Shown: positions 44,524 to 54,979 of the stretch, piece by piece
How positions within the stretch are numbered: position 1 is the first letter of the stretch
Layout: every line of letters starts with the position of its first letter
The notes under the pieces: model-generated
Seen by the model: the letters and a program-made list of their open reading frames with translations, nothing else
What the model was told of the DNA's origin: nothing
Databases searched by the model: none
Origin: Halomonas sp.
Lineage (GTDB): Bacteria; Pseudomonadota; Gammaproteobacteria; Pseudomonadales; Halomonadaceae
DNA: 64,000 bases
Assembly (NCBI RefSeq): GCF_011050415.1
Contig: NZ_DRFS01000024.1
Span: 1 to 64,000 of the forward strand
Reading direction: 5' to 3'
Made by a program: the position numbers and the translations under genes

Positions 44524-45297
44524 TTATCCTCGCTGAGCACACACTGGACACTCTGGATCACGAGGCACTTGAAAGTGGCGCCATTGGCCACTTAAACCAT
44601 CAAATAGGGAAAGCCCACGATGAGCTGAGCCTGCCCCGCTCAGCAGTTTGAATGCTTCGACCGCTTGAAAACAGCCAATTAAACCCACCAACGGTGCCAT
44701 GACGCCACTTTCTGAGCAGCTTAGCGCTTCATCGCCACTGTCATCAGGGGGATAAAGGCAGGCATAACAGGGACAATCAACATCGCGGGGGTCAAATACC
44801 GCTAGCTGCCCCGAAAAGCGAATCGCCGCGCCAGACACCAACGGCACCCTTGCCTTTTGTGAAGCGGCATTCACCGCATAGCGGCTTGAAAAACGATCCG
44901 TACAATCCAGCACCACATCCGCCGAGGCGACCAATTGTTCCAACTGCTCGCCCTGCATATGTTGATCTAACGCAGTAACGTGACAGTGCGGGTTTAGTGC
45001 CTGCATGCTGGCCTGGGCAGAGCGGGCTTTGTTTAATCCAATACTGGCTTGCTGATGAGCGATCTGACGCTGAAGATTGGAAAGTTCGACCCGATCTGCG
45101 TCGGCAATAGTGATCCGCCCTACCCCGGCAGCCGCTAAATAGAGCGCAGCAGGTGAGCCCAGGCCGCCTGCGCCAACAATAAGCGCATGAGCAGAAAGAA
45201 GGCGCTCTTGGCCCTTGATATCGACCTCGGGTAGCATGATTTGGCGGCTATAGCGCAGCAGCGCCTGGTCATCCATCATCGGTTTACTTATCCTCAA
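44524..45297 (-). CDS. moeB: Molybdopterin-synthase adenylyltransferase (HesA/MoeB/ThiF)
   Basis: The 257-residue E1-like enzyme has RYSRQIMLPEVDIKGQERLL, the ATP loop VGAGGLGSPAALYLAAAGVG, DRVELSNLQRQIAHQ and DCTDRFSSRYAVN, as in MoeB. It adenylates the C-terminus of MoaD (or ThiS) before sulfur transfer. Zinc-ligand cysteine pairs are present (CPCYAC and the terminal CPVC). MoeB and ThiF cannot be cleanly separated here. Its start overlaps the end of the Lrp-type gene by 14 bases. In related genomes it sits next to prmC-prfA-hemA, as here. Confidence 0.88.
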   Translation of the reverse strand: MRISKPMMDDQALLRYSRQIMLPEVDIKGQERLLSAHALIVGAGGLGSPAALYLAAAGVGRITIADADRVELSNLQRQIAHQQASIGLNKARSAQASMQALNPHCHVTALDQHMQGEQLEQLVASADVVLDCTDRFSSRYAVNAASQKARVPLVSGAAIRFSGQLAVFDPRDVDCPCYACLYPPDDSGDEALSCSESGVMAPLVGLIGCFQAVEAFKLLSGAGSAHRGLSLFDGLSGQWRHFQVPRDPECPVCAQRG

Positions 45298-45784
45298 ATT
45301 CCTCGAAATCGGGGATGTGAAGGCTAAAACTCTCTTTCACCTCTTCCATCACTACATAGCTTTTGGACTCTTTTACGCCAGGTAGCGTCAAGACCACATC
45401 CCCCAGCAATTGTCGATAGGCGGCCATTTCAGGGATACGACATTTTAAGATGTAATCGAACTGGCCCGACACTAGGTGACACTCTTGAATCTGGGGGAGT
45501 TTCTCAACGGCACGACGAAATTCATCGAATACCGCTGGGGATTGCGTTTCCAGACTAATCTCAACAAAGACTAACAAATTGGCCTTCAGGGCGCGGGGGT
45601 CAAGAATTGCCTGGTAGCCACGGATAATACCGGCTTTCTCCAAACGCTTAACACGTTCAAGGCAAGGGGTTGTGGATAAGCCTACTTCCGAAGCCAGGTC
45701 TACGTAAGAAATACGTGCATTTTCCTGCAAGCAGCGCAGAATTTTAAGGTCAATACGGTCCAGCGTTCTATTTTTAGGTTTCAT
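45284..45784 (-). CDS. Lrp/AsnC-family transcriptional regulator
   Basis: The 166-residue protein has an HTH (LDRIDLKILRCLQENARISY, VGLSTTPCLERVKRLEKAGI) and an Lrp-type RAM ligand domain with the GQFDYILKCRIPEM strand. The close Lrp-like sequence suggests a global or amino-acid-responsive regulator. ATG at 45784 has AAGGA upstream; a second ATG at 45814 lies in a short repeated stretch and would add ten Gly/Ser-rich residues. It overlaps moeB by 14 bases. Confidence 0.92.
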   Translation of the reverse strand: MKPKNRTLDRIDLKILRCLQENARISYVDLASEVGLSTTPCLERVKRLEKAGIIRGYQAILDPRALKANLLVFVEISLETQSPAVFDEFRRAVEKLPQIQECHLVSGQFDYILKCRIPEMAAYRQLLGDVVLTLPGVKESKSYVVMEEVKESFSLHIPDFEEFEDK

Positions 45785-45938
45785 GCCAGAGTCCTTGATG
45801 CCAGAGCCCTTCATGCGAGCCCCTTGCTAAAGGTTGTATTAAATGGCGTAAATCAGCAGACCATTTATATACAATTTCTAATCAATCAGTTATTAAAATG
45901 CCCTTAACATTAGCGCTTATTGAACCAACTCTGTGAGT

Positions 45939-46799
45939 TTAAGTGTCTGTTATTAGGCGCCCTAGAGTAACCCGTTCATGCCCACCTAAGTCACGTACGC
46001 TTTCAACGTTTTGATAGCCCTCACTAGTGAGTGCTCCACGCACCTTATCCGCTTGTGCATAACCGTGCTCAAGCAGCAGCCAGCCTGAGGTCACCAAGTA
46101 GTGCTGGGCGGTATGCACCAGATGCAGTAAATCGGCCATGCCATCAGCGTCAGCAACCAGCGCTGAGCGAGGCTCGAAGCGCACATCACCCTCGACTAAA
46201 TGGGGATCATCGGCGGCGATATAAGGGGGATTACTGACAATAATATCAAAACGCCTATCAGCTTCCTCAAGCGTTTCCAGCGCGCTAAACCAATCGCTTT
46301 TCAGGAACTGAGCGTTAGTGATAGCCAGCCTCTTGGCGTTGCGGCTGGCCAGGGCAACCGCCTCTTCGCGCATATCCACCCCAACGACTTGCCAACAGGG
46401 TTGCTCGCTGGCAAACGCCAGCGCAATGGCACCGGTGCCGGTACCAAGGTCAAGCAGCCGACCGCTCGATAGAATCGCTCGGCTTAGTGCAAGCTCAACC
46501 AGTGTTTCGGTATCCGGCCGGGGAATCAACGTCTCGGGTGCGGTGGCTAAACGCAGCCCCCAAAACTCGCGTTCACCGGTCAGGTAAGCGACCGGTGTCC
46601 CCTGGGCACGCGCTGCCACTAACGCAGCAAAACGAGCCTGCTCCCATAGCGAGCACGCTTTATCCCCCCAGGTGTAAAGCCAAGTGCGGTCACGCCCCAG
46701 CACATGGCTTAACAGCACTTCAGCGTCAATACGTGGCGAAGCTGAACCCGCCATCTGCAAGCGCTGAGCAGCCTGTTTGAGCAGTGCATCAAGCGACAT
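45939..46799 (-). CDS. prmC: Peptide chain release factor N5-glutamine methyltransferase
   Basis: The 286-residue methyltransferase has an N-terminal helical domain, SAM motif LLDLGTGTGAIALAFASEQP and the hallmark NPPY (IIVSNPPYIAADDPHL). It methylates the glutamine of the GGQ motif in RF1/RF2. Its start codon abuts the prfA stop (shared base at 46799), so the enzyme and its substrate are made together. Confidence 0.95.
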   Translation of the reverse strand: MSLDALLKQAAQRLQMAGSASPRIDAEVLLSHVLGRDRTWLYTWGDKACSLWEQARFAALVAARAQGTPVAYLTGEREFWGLRLATAPETLIPRPDTETLVELALSRAILSSGRLLDLGTGTGAIALAFASEQPCWQVVGVDMREEAVALASRNAKRLAITNAQFLKSDWFSALETLEEADRRFDIIVSNPPYIAADDPHLVEGDVRFEPRSALVADADGMADLLHLVHTAQHYLVTSGWLLLEHGYAQADKVRGALTSEGYQNVESVRDLGGHERVTLGRLITDT

Positions 46800-47887
46800 T
46801 AGGCGTCCTGAAGGGCTGAGAGCTGTTCTGCCTGATACTCGTGAATCAGCGGGCTGATCACGTCATCCAACTGCTCGCCACTCACCACTTCATTGAGTTT
46901 ATAGAGGGTCAGGTTAATGCGGTGATCGGTGATTCTTCCCTGCGGAAAATTATAGGTGCGGATGCGCTCACTACGATCTCCCGACCCTACCAGTGAACGG
47001 CGGGCATCGGCTTGGGTTTGACGCTGCGCATCGACGGCGTTGCGCTTAATCTTCGCGGCCAGCAGTGACATCGCTTTAGCGCGGTTTTTATGCTGACTGC
47101 GCTCTTCCTGACACTCAACGACTACGCCCGTCGGCAAGTGGGTAATGCGGATCGCAGAATCGGTGGTATTAACGTGCTGACCACCAGCGCCGCTGGAACG
47201 GTAGGTATCGACACGTAAATCCGAGGGATTAATATCGACATCACCAACTTCATCCACTTCGGGCATGACTGCCACGGTGCAGGCAGAGGTGTGAATACGG
47301 CCTTGAGACTCGGTCGCAGGTACACGCTGCACACGGTGAGCACCGGATTCAAACTTCAGTTGTGCGTATACGCCATCGCCTTTGACCCGAGAAATAATCT
47401 CTTTATACCCGCCCTGCTCGCCATGGCTGGCACTGACGATCTCAACCCGCCAACCGCGCTTTTCGGCGTAACGGGAGTACATGCGAAACAAGTCACCCGC
47501 AAAAATCGCTGCCTCATCGCCACCGGTGCCGGCACGCACTTCCAAAAACACACCACGGCCATCATCAGGGTCTTTAGGAACCAGCAGGCGTTTTAACTCA
47601 CTATCAAGTTCAGCTAATCGCTCACGGCCTTCGCTCAGTTCCATTTCCGCCAGCTCGCGCATATCAGCATCGCTATCGCGGCTTAATTGCTCGGCTTCTT
47701 GCATATTGGTTTCGACGTCACGATAGCGCTGCCAGGCGGCCACAAGCTCTTCTAACTCAGCATATTCCCGGGAGTAGTCACGAAAACGCTGCTGGTTATT
47801 GATCACTTCAGGATCAGACAGCAGCATGGCCAGCTCTTCAAAGCGTTCCGTAAAGCTGTCTAAGCGTTGGCGCAGAGTCTCTTTCAT
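46799..47887 (-). CDS. prfA: Peptide chain release factor 1
   Basis: The 362-residue class I release factor has the GGQ catalytic loop in [20 protein letters not shown], with the anticodon-like PxT region upstream ([20 protein letters not shown]). It recognises UAA and UAG and triggers peptide release. It sits between hemA (four-base overlap) and prmC, the common gammaproteobacterial order. Confidence 0.98.
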   Translation of the reverse strand: MKETLRQRLDSFTERFEELAMLLSDPEVINNQQRFRDYSREYAELEELVAAWQRYRDVETNMQEAEQLSRDSDADMRELAEMELSEGRERLAELDSELKRLLVPKDPDDGRGVFLEVRAGTGGDEAAIFAGDLFRMYSRYAEKRGWRVEIVSASHGEQGGYKEIISRVKGDGVYAQLKFESGAHRVQRVPATESQGRIHTSACTVAVMPEVDEVGDVDINPSDLRVDTYRSSGAGGQHVNTTDSAIRITHLPTGVVVECQEERSQHKNRAKAMSLLAAKIKRNAVDAQRQTQADARRSLVGSGDRSERIRTYNFPQGRITDHRINLTLYKLNEVVSGEQLDDVISPLIHEYQAEQLSALQDA

Positions 47888-49197
47888 GCGGGCGTATCAT
47901 CCTTCTGGCGGTTAACCGTGGGCGCAGGCGTGGTTTCGAAAGCAGGTTTAACAGGTAATAGTAGGCGCGGAGCCGCATTCAGCAACTCATGGTGCTCTTC
48001 GGAAGCCGCGTCACGGATTGCTTGGGTAGGCTGATGGAGCAGCCGATTCGTCAATTGATGTGCCAGACGTTCAATGACTTTAGCAGGGTCTTCTCCGCGC
48101 GCTAAACGCTCTAAAGCTTGGTCGCGGGAGAGGTCGCGCAGCGCTTCGCCATGATGACGGTAATCGCGAATCAACTCACCACCATTACGAATGCGCCGCT
48201 CATGCTGCCAACTGCCAACACCATGCTCAATCAGTGACTCGGCTTGATCAGCGGCGACCTGGCGGTGGCGACGATTCTCCTGGATCACCTCTTCCAGATC
48301 ATCCACGGTGTAGAGGAACACATCAGCCAACTCGCCCACTTCAGGCTCGATATCCCGCGGCACCGCAATATCCACCATAAACACCGGCCGATGGCGGCGT
48401 TTTTTAAGCGCACGCTCAACCATCCCTTTACCCAAGATAGGCAACGGCGATGCGGTAGAGGAGATCACGATATCGGCATGCTCAAGCGCGTCGGGAATCT
48501 CTTGCAGCGTTATCGCAGTTCCCCCTAAAGGCCCGGCCACCAGTTCGGCTCGTTCACGGGTGCGATTGGCAACGGTCAATTGGCGAACGCCAGCTTCATG
48601 TAAATGGCGCGCAACTAGCTCAATGGTTTCACCGGCACCGATCAATAGTGCGCGGGCACGACCAAAATCATCAAAAATGCGGCTGGCCATGCTGACCGCC
48701 GCGTAGGCCACTGACACGGGATTTTTGCCGATACCGGTTTCTGTGCGAACCTGCTTGGCCACCGCGAAGGTATGCTGAAATAAGCGTTCTAACTCACCAC
48801 CTAAGCCTTTTGATTGTCGCGCCTGCTGATAAGCGTCTTTCAATTGGCCTAAAATCTGCGGTTCGCCCAGCACCATAGAATCTAGGCCAACCGCGACGCG
48901 CATTAAATGGCGCGCCGCATCGTTGTCTAAATAATGGTAGGCACAGCGAGCCAGCTCATCGACGCGTAAATTATGAAAGCGTCCGAGCCAGTTCAATACC
49001 GCCTGTTCGCCAGCCGCATCCGTGACACAGTAAAGCTCAGTGCGGTTGCAGGTGGATAGCACCGCCGCTTCACTGATTTGTGGCAGGTTGCGCAATTCAA
49101 TCAACGCGGTTTCAAGCTGCGTTGGCGTAAAGGCTACCTGCTCACGCACGGCCACGCTGGCGGTACGATGATTTATTCCCAGGGCAAGAAGCGTCAT
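47884..49197 (-). CDS. hemA: Glutamyl-tRNA reductase
   Basis: The 437-residue enzyme reduces glutamyl-tRNA to glutamate-1-semialdehyde, the first step of C5 haem synthesis. The catalytic cysteine lies in [17 protein letters not shown] domain [20 protein letters not shown]; the C-terminal dimerisation helix is rich in Arg/Glu. [16 protein letters not shown] segment is [16 protein letters not shown]. It leads the hemA-prfA-prmC operon and is divergent from the TPR lipoprotein gene. Confidence 0.97.
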   Translation of the reverse strand: MTLLALGINHRTASVAVREQVAFTPTQLETALIELRNLPQISEAAVLSTCNRTELYCVTDAAGEQAVLNWLGRFHNLRVDELARCAYHYLDNDAARHLMRVAVGLDSMVLGEPQILGQLKDAYQQARQSKGLGGELERLFQHTFAVAKQVRTETGIGKNPVSVAYAAVSMASRIFDDFGRARALLIGAGETIELVARHLHEAGVRQLTVANRTRERAELVAGPLGGTAITLQEIPDALEHADIVISSTASPLPILGKGMVERALKKRRHRPVFMVDIAVPRDIEPEVGELADVFLYTVDDLEEVIQENRRHRQVAADQAESLIEHGVGSWQHERRIRNGGELIRDYRHHGEALRDLSRDQALERLARGEDPAKVIERLAHQLTNRLLHQPTQAIRDAASEEHHELLNAAPRLLLPVKPAFETTPAPTVNRQKDDTPA

Positions 49198-49452
49198 GCG
49201 TTATGCGTCTTCGCTAGTGTGTCGGACTTTTCGTCAACCGCTGATCTATTAGCGGCCGCGCGGTCAATTAGGGCTTGCTAAAACAAGTCTTTTGCGTGGC
49301 TTAAGCAGTGCATATAAGTATGCATAAAGATTGCTAACCACTTTTTCAAGGAGGAACATTCTATCACAGCAGGCTATCATCTGGCTCACACCACTTTGCC
49401 GCAGGCAGGCAAGCCGCTATGCTGAGCATTCGGCCACTTAATTGAGAGACGC

Positions 49453-51288
49453 ATGCGACCTCGCTCCATATTACTGGGTTCTACATTAATAGGTTTTTCA
49501 TCACTGGGCTGTTCACGCCTGGGTGCTACCTTACGGAGCTCGGCTCTGTTAACAGTGGCCGCCTCCGTCTTTTTGCTAAGCGGCTGCCAAGCATCTCCCA
49601 ACATGCAAGATGGACCACTTAGCGCCTGGACCGATGACCCAATGCGCTCGGCCCCACCCATCTCCCGCGGACTCGATGCCGCCGGGCTTAGTACACTGCT
49701 TAGTGCAGAGCTGGCTGGCCAGCGCGGCGACTATCGCTCTGCAAGTAAAGGCTATCTGGAAGCGGCGCAGCGCTACAACGAACCCGCATTAGCTGAACGC
49801 GCTACATTCGCAGCACGCTTTGGCAATGAAGTATCGTTAATAGAAGCCTCTGCGCTACGCTGGCGCGAGCTTGCTCCTCAGGCCGAGGCACCCAACCGCT
49901 TATTGGCGGCTTTTTCACTGCAGCGCGGCGACTGGCTCGACAGTCTTGAACAGCGCCTTGATATTGTGGAAGCAGGTGGCCATGGCGACGTTGCTGCGTT
50001 TGCTGAAATTGCGGTTGCTGAAGAGGCGCCCCTGTCATTAATTCTGCAACAGTTACGCGCCCACTTGGCGCAGTCTGATGCTGATCAGCTTGAACACCAC
50101 AGTGATGTACTACTGGCAACAGCACTGATTGAAGCGGCCCAGGGCGAGACAAGGCTTGCCCAGCAGCGGCTTACTCAAGTCGAAGCACTAGATCCCGAAT
50201 CATCCTCGCTGTGGCTAGTTAAAGCACGCGTGGCGCTTGAGATAGAAGATTACACAGCGGCTCAACGCGCGGCCCAACAGGGCCTTGATTTGGCACCTGA
50301 CGATGTACGCTTTATTTTGCTGTTGGCGCAGGCGGAAATTCGCCTCAATAATATCAGTGCTGCCGAAGTTCAAACCAACGCCCTACTGGAAAGCCATGGT
50401 GGTAACCAAGATTTGCGCTTAGCACTGGCCCAGCTGTACCTGGAAGAGGGCCATCCTGCGCCCGCGCAACGCTTATTACAGCCGCTTATCGGCCAGGCTA
50501 ATGTCCCTAACTTGGCCTACTACTTACTCGGAGCAATTACCCAGTCTCAGGGCGACATTGACAATGCACTGCTCTATTACCGCCAAGTGCGCGAAGGCGA
50601 TGAATTTTTATCGGCCCGCGCAACAGCAGCGCAGATGTTGATTGAAGATGACCGACTGCTGGATGCCCGCGCGTTCCTGCGCATTGAGCGCATGCGCTTT
50701 GATCGTTACTTTAGCGAACTGGTTATGCTCGAAGTACAGCTGCTAGACGAAATGAATCAGCAGCAGGATGCCAGTGCGCTACTAGACCGCGAAATTACCC
50801 GCACGCCTGACGACACCTCGCTACTCTATATGCGCGCCATGCGTCATTGGGAAATGGGCGACATTGCCGGCATGGAGAGTGATTTACAACAGATCTTGCG
50901 TACGGAACCAGACAATGCCGAAGCGCTCAATGCGCTGGGATATACGCTGGCGGATTTAAATTTACCAGGACGACTGGAAGAGGCCTTGGAGCTAATTGAG
51001 CGCGCCTACGAACAGGCACCCGATAACCCTGCAGTGCTCGACAGCATGGGCTGGGTTTACTTTCGCTTAGGCGAGCCGGAAGAAGCGTTATCGTGGCTGG
51101 AAAGTGCCTACGCACAACTACCCGACCAGGAAGTGGCGGCCCATTTAGCAGAAGTACTGCAAGCACTGGGGCGTAGCGATGAAGCCCGCCAACTGCTTCA
51201 ACGCTTTATGCAGCGCACGAACCAGCATCCGCAAATTGACGAGCTACTCGAACGCTATCCTGAACTAACACCTTCAGGAACACCCTAA
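49453..51288 (+). CDS. TPR-repeat lipoprotein upstream of lolB
   Basis: The 611-residue protein has a lipobox (VFLLSGCQASP, Cys near residue 45) and then many tetratricopeptide repeats, e.g. LAQLYLEEGHPAPAQRLLQP, AEALNALGYTLADLNLPGRL and DSMGWVYFRLGEPEEALSWL. The long polar stretch before the lipobox is unusual and hints that translation could start later. TPR lipoproteins encoded before lolB are common in gammaproteobacteria; their role in envelope assembly is suspected, not established. Confidence 0.85.
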   Translation: MRPRSILLGSTLIGFSSLGCSRLGATLRSSALLTVAASVFLLSGCQASPNMQDGPLSAWTDDPMRSAPPISRGLDAAGLSTLLSAELAGQRGDYRSASKGYLEAAQRYNEPALAERATFAARFGNEVSLIEASALRWRELAPQAEAPNRLLAAFSLQRGDWLDSLEQRLDIVEAGGHGDVAAFAEIAVAEEAPLSLILQQLRAHLAQSDADQLEHHSDVLLATALIEAAQGETRLAQQRLTQVEALDPESSSLWLVKARVALEIEDYTAAQRAAQQGLDLAPDDVRFILLLAQAEIRLNNISAAEVQTNALLESHGGNQDLRLALAQLYLEEGHPAPAQRLLQPLIGQANVPNLAYYLLGAITQSQGDIDNALLYYRQVREGDEFLSARATAAQMLIEDDRLLDARAFLRIERMRFDRYFSELVMLEVQLLDEMNQQQDASALLDREITRTPDDTSLLYMRAMRHWEMGDIAGMESDLQQILRTEPDNAEALNALGYTLADLNLPGRLEEALELIERAYEQAPDNPAVLDSMGWVYFRLGEPEEALSWLESAYAQLPDQEVAAHLAEVLQALGRSDEARQLLQRFMQRTNQHPQIDELLERYPELTPSGTP

Positions 51289-51386
51289 CCATCACTTTCT
51301 GAGCAAAAGGGTAGCTATTAAAAATGCTACCCTTGCTGATTACTTGCCCATTCACTCTTATCTAATAGCTAACATGGAGCCCGTTT

Positions 51387-52046
51387 ATGCTGACAATGAT
51401 GTCCTCTTCACCGCGCAGGTTATCCCCACGCCTCTCTTGTTACCGGCCTTCGCGTCTACTGCTTGCGAGCATCGCACTACTGTTTCTTGCTGGCTGTGCG
51501 TCCCAGGCGCCGATGGATGAAAGTGGCCGTCAAGCGGGCCAGTGGGAGCGCCAACAGGCTGCCGTGGAAGCTTTCGACACCTGGACAATGGTCGGCAAAG
51601 CAGGCCTTCGCACCCCCCAAGAAAATATTAGCGCCAACCTTGACTGGAACCAGCACCCGCACTATTTCCGTATGCTAATCAGCGGGCCTTTTGGCGGTGG
51701 ACGCAATGTATTGGAAGGCCGCGAAGGACGCTTCTCACTCTCTAATAGCGACGGCCGCTTTGAAGCAGAAACCCCTGAAGCGTTGATGGAAGAGCAGCTA
51801 GGCTGGGCACTGCCCGTCAGCGCAATGCCCGACTGGGTGCGTGGCTTACCGGGCGAGCATGATAGCTATCAACTTGAAACCGACGAACTTGGCTTCCCGA
51901 GTCACTTGTCTCAAGACGGCTGGGAAATTGATTATCGCGACTGGGAAAGAGTCAACGAACTATGGCTACCGCGCAGAATGGTCATGAACTATGAAGATGT
52001 ACGCATTACGCTAGTCGTCAATCAATGGCAGGTCACCGGCGAGTAG
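51387..52046 (+). CDS. lolB: Outer-membrane lipoprotein receptor LolB
   Basis: The 219-residue lipoprotein has a signal ending in LLFLAGCASQAP (lipobox Cys near residue 37) and the LolB beta-sheet. The early strand DTWTMVGKAGLRTPQENISA and the later IDYRDWERVNELWLPRRMVM are conserved LolB features. It accepts lipoproteins from LolA and inserts them in the outer membrane. Placed directly before ispE, as in most gammaproteobacteria. Confidence 0.93.
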   Translation: MLTMMSSSPRRLSPRLSCYRPSRLLLASIALLFLAGCASQAPMDESGRQAGQWERQQAAVEAFDTWTMVGKAGLRTPQENISANLDWNQHPHYFRMLISGPFGGGRNVLEGREGRFSLSNSDGRFEAETPEALMEEQLGWALPVSAMPDWVRGLPGEHDSYQLETDELGFPSHLSQDGWEIDYRDWERVNELWLPRRMVMNYEDVRITLVVNQWQVTGE

Positions 52047-52082
52047 CAACAAGCGATCCTGAAAAGAGCTGAGAGAACTTGC

Positions 52083-52934
52083 ATGACTGTACCGCTAACG
52101 CTGCCAGCGCCAGCCAAGCTTAACCGTATGCTGCACATAGTAGGACGTCGGCAAGATGGTTATCACACGTTGCAAACGCTGTTTCAGATTATTGACTTAA
52201 GTGATCACCTCACCTTTGGCACTCGGGATGATGGCGAAATTCGTTTAGTCAGTGAGGTTAGCGGTGTTAATCACGATGAGAATTTGATCGTTCGCGCAGC
52301 CCGCTTATTGCAACGCGCTAGCGGCACTAACCTAGGCGCGACGCTATCGATTGAAAAGCAGCTGCCCATGGGCGGCGGCCTGGGCGGTGGTAGCTCTAAT
52401 GCGGCCACTGCCTTGGTGGGCCTCAATCGCCTCTGGCGACTTAACTTTTCGCTTGATGCGTTAGCCCAGCTAGGGCTTACGCTAGGAGCTGATGTCCCTG
52501 TCTTTGTACATGGCCATAGCGCTTGGGGCGAAGGTGTTGGCGAACAGCTCACGCCGGTCAGCTTAGATACACCTTGGTTTGTGATTATCCATCCTGGCAT
52601 TAGCGTTTCCACGCCTAGTGTCTTCCAAGACCCGCAATTGACACGTGACAGCCGCCCCATTACTATGGCGCGCGCACTGCAGGGGGGAGCGCCGGAGTGG
52701 CGTAACGATTGTGAGGCCGTAGTAAAGGAACGCTATCCGCCAATCGCGGAAGCCCTTCACTGGCTTTCACAGCATGCACCTAGTCGGCTGACCGGCACGG
52801 GCGCTTGTTTGTTTGCTGCTTTCGAGTCGCAGCAGCAAGCACAAGCAATCGCTCAATTGGCAAGTCAACACTGGTCAACATGGGTGGCACGCGGACTCAA
52901 TACCTCTCCCCTACATGATGCTCTGGGGTATTAA
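52083..52934 (+). CDS. ispE: 4-diphosphocytidyl-2-C-methyl-D-erythritol kinase
   Basis: The 283-residue GHMP kinase of the MEP isoprenoid pathway phosphorylates CDP-ME. Marks are PAPAKLNRMLHIVGRRQDGY, the ATP loop PMGGGLGGGSSNAATAL and the C-terminal LTGTGACLFAAFES. It follows lolB by 36 bases and is followed by tRNA-Gln and prs. Confidence 0.96.
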   Translation: MTVPLTLPAPAKLNRMLHIVGRRQDGYHTLQTLFQIIDLSDHLTFGTRDDGEIRLVSEVSGVNHDENLIVRAARLLQRASGTNLGATLSIEKQLPMGGGLGGGSSNAATALVGLNRLWRLNFSLDALAQLGLTLGADVPVFVHGHSAWGEGVGEQLTPVSLDTPWFVIIHPGISVSTPSVFQDPQLTRDSRPITMARALQGGAPEWRNDCEAVVKERYPPIAEALHWLSQHAPSRLTGTGACLFAAFESQQQAQAIAQLASQHWSTWVARGLNTSPLHDALGY

Positions 52935-52989
52935 CTTTAGCCCCGCTCTGGGCAGTTGAAAACGTTTGGCCATCGCAATAGGCCATTGT

Positions 52990-53064
52990 TGGGGTATCGC
53001 CAAGTGGTAAGGCACCGGTTTTTGGTATCGGCATTCCCAGGTTCGAATCCTGGTACCCCAGCCA
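52990..53064 (+). tRNA. tRNA-Gln (anticodon TTG)
   Basis: The 75-nucleotide cloverleaf includes an encoded CCA. The acceptor stem TGGGGTA/TACCCCA, D-loop with GG, anticodon loop TTTTGGT (anticodon TTG) and T-loop GGTTCGAATCC closely follow bacterial tRNA-Gln. Located between ispE and prs, a conserved gammaproteobacterial position. Confidence 0.96.
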
Positions 53065-53143
53065 ATCTAGTGTTTACAAATGGTCTATTTTATATGATCT
53101 GCGTTTTCTCCCCCGATCCATATCACTGCAAAGGTGGCTGCGC

Positions 53144-54085
53144 GTGTCAAAATTGATGGTTTTTGCTGGGAATGCCAATCCCGCACTCGCTCAAAAAATT
53201 GCCGAGAGCTTAGACAGCCGTATGGGTAACGCCACGGTGGGTCAATTCAGCGACGGCGAAATCGCAGTCGAGATCAATGAGAACGTGCGCGGCAAGGATG
53301 TTTTCATCCTACAGTCCACCTGTGCACCGACGAACGATAATTTGATGGAGCTGATTCTGATGGTCGACGCATTGCGTCGTGCTTCAGCAGCTCGTATCAC
53401 GGCAGTACTGCCCTACTTTGGTTATGCCCGCCAGGATCGCCGCGTGCGATCTGCTCGAGTGCCCATTTCCGCCAAAGTAGTGGCGGATATGATGGTTAAA
53501 GCCGGCGTTGACCGGGTGATGACCATGGATCTGCATGCCGATCAGATTCAGGGCTTCTTTGATGTCCCGGTTGATAACGTTTATGGCTCTCCCATTCTGC
53601 TTGATGACATTGAGCGTCAGAATTACAGTGACCTCGTGGTTGTCTCGCCAGATGTGGGCGGCGTTGTTCGTGCCCGCGCCATCGCCAAACAGTTAAATGC
53701 TGATCTCGCCATTATTGATAAGCGTCGCCCCCAGGCTAACCAAGCCCAGGTGATGCATATTATTGGTGAGATCGAAGGCCGTACCTGCGTTGTTGTCGAC
53801 GATATGATCGACACCGCAGGCACGCTGTGCAAAGCAGGGGAAGCGTTAAAAGAGCATGGCGCCAAGCGCGTGGTTGCTTACGCAACACACCCGATTTTGT
53901 CCGGCCCGGCCGTCGACAATATTACCAACTCCGTACTGGATGAAGTGGTGGTGACCGACACTATCCCGCTTTCTGAAACTGCTCGTCGTAGCGGAAAAAT
54001 TCGCCAGTTGAGCGTTGCCGGCCTGATCGCAGAAGCAATTCGCCGGGTTAGCAACGAAGAATCTGTCAGCGCGATGTTCCACTAA
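53144..54085 (+). CDS. prs: Ribose-phosphate pyrophosphokinase
   Basis: The 313-residue PRPP synthetase has the ATP-binding [20 protein letters not shown] and ARQDRR, and the ribose-5-phosphate loop [20 protein letters not shown]. It feeds purine, pyrimidine, histidine, tryptophan and NAD synthesis. The start is GTG at 53144 ([13 protein letters not shown]), at the family's standard N-terminus; an in-frame ATG four codons later is possible. Confidence 0.98.
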   Translation: MSKLMVFAGNANPALAQKIAESLDSRMGNATVGQFSDGEIAVEINENVRGKDVFILQSTCAPTNDNLMELILMVDALRRASAARITAVLPYFGYARQDRRVRSARVPISAKVVADMMVKAGVDRVMTMDLHADQIQGFFDVPVDNVYGSPILLDDIERQNYSDLVVVSPDVGGVVRARAIAKQLNADLAIIDKRRPQANQAQVMHIIGEIEGRTCVVVDDMIDTAGTLCKAGEALKEHGAKRVVAYATHPILSGPAVDNITNSVLDEVVVTDTIPLSETARRSGKIRQLSVAGLIAEAIRRVSNEESVSAMFH

Positions 54086-54181
54086 TCGCCTGACGATATA
54101 GCCCCCTTTTGGGGCCACGGAAGCGCCGTCGTCTGGTCGCGGTCTACGGCGTATTCCTTACTTAAACTAAGAGGCAATTCC

Positions 54182-54823
54182 ATGTCTGATTTTATCCTGA
54201 AAGCCAGCGTTCGTAACGACCTGGGGAAAGGTGCGAGCCGCCGCCTGCGTCGTGCGAACCAGTTAGTACCTGCCGTTGTATACGGTGGTGAGAAAGGCGC
54301 GCAGTCTATCTCTGTAGAGAAAACTGCTTTCTACAAAGCCATTGAAGACGAGTCTTTCTTCTCCTCAGTCATCAAACTGATGATCGACGGCAAAGAAGAG
54401 CAAGTGGTTGTTCGTGACCTGCAGCGTCACCCGTTCAAGCCGTTGCTGACGCACGCCGACTTCCTGCGTGTTGACGCTACTCATGAAATCACCATCAACG
54501 TGCCTCTGCATGTGACCGGTGAAGAGAAATGTGTAGGTATCAAAGATCAAGGCGGCGAACTGCACATACTGGCCAATGAAATTGCGATCAGCTGCTTGCC
54601 GAAAGACCTGCCTGATTTCTTGGAAATCGACATCAGCAATGTCGAACTTGGCACCACCCTGCACTTGTCTGACCTTACCCTGCCAGCCGGCGTCACTTCT
54701 GTTGACCTGTCTCACGGTGAAGAGCACGACAACGCCATTCTCAACATTACTAAAGTAAAAGTACGTGTCGAGGAAGATGAAGAGGGTGAAAGTGCAGGTG
54801 ACGAAGACACCAGCGCCGAGTAA
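54182..54823 (+). CDS. rplY: Ribosomal protein L25/general stress protein Ctc
   Basis: The 213-residue protein is of the long (TL5/CTC) type: an L25 domain binding 5S rRNA ([20 protein letters not shown]), a C-terminal beta domain ([31 protein letters not shown]), and an acidic tail. The standard N-terminus follows AGAGG. A strong terminator lies downstream. Located between prs and pth, as usual. Confidence 0.96.
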   Translation: MSDFILKASVRNDLGKGASRRLRRANQLVPAVVYGGEKGAQSISVEKTAFYKAIEDESFFSSVIKLMIDGKEEQVVVRDLQRHPFKPLLTHADFLRVDATHEITINVPLHVTGEEKCVGIKDQGGELHILANEIAISCLPKDLPDFLEIDISNVELGTTLHLSDLTLPAGVTSVDLSHGEEHDNAILNITKVKVRVEEDEEGESAGDEDTSAE

Positions 54824-54892
54824 GCCATCCTGCTTAGCACTCTACTTGGGCCGTGCCCGCATGGCCCAAGTAATGCTAATCTGATGTTAAGA

Positions 54893-54920
54893 TCAAGCGC
54901 CTCGGCGCTTGATTTTTTTT
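54893..54920 (+). terminator. Intrinsic terminator after rplY
   Basis: TCAAGCGC pairs with GCGCTTGA around a four-base loop, followed by eight T residues. A second hairpin (CTTGGGCC/GGCCCAAG, 54845-54870) lies just before it. Confidence 0.93.
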
Positions 54921-54979
54921 GCGACCAACACTAACGCGCGAATCAAAATTTCTCCTGGAAATTTGCTGGAGGTGGGAAG

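Noticed and set aside
45785..45814. Repeated CTCTGGCAT stretch as the start of the Lrp-type protein
   Set aside because: The duplication gives a Gly/Ser-rich extension not expected for the family; the inner ATG has a better ribosome site.
54096..54117. GC-rich hairpin after prs as a terminator
   Set aside because: The stem is short and no T run follows; prs and rplY may be partly co-transcribed.
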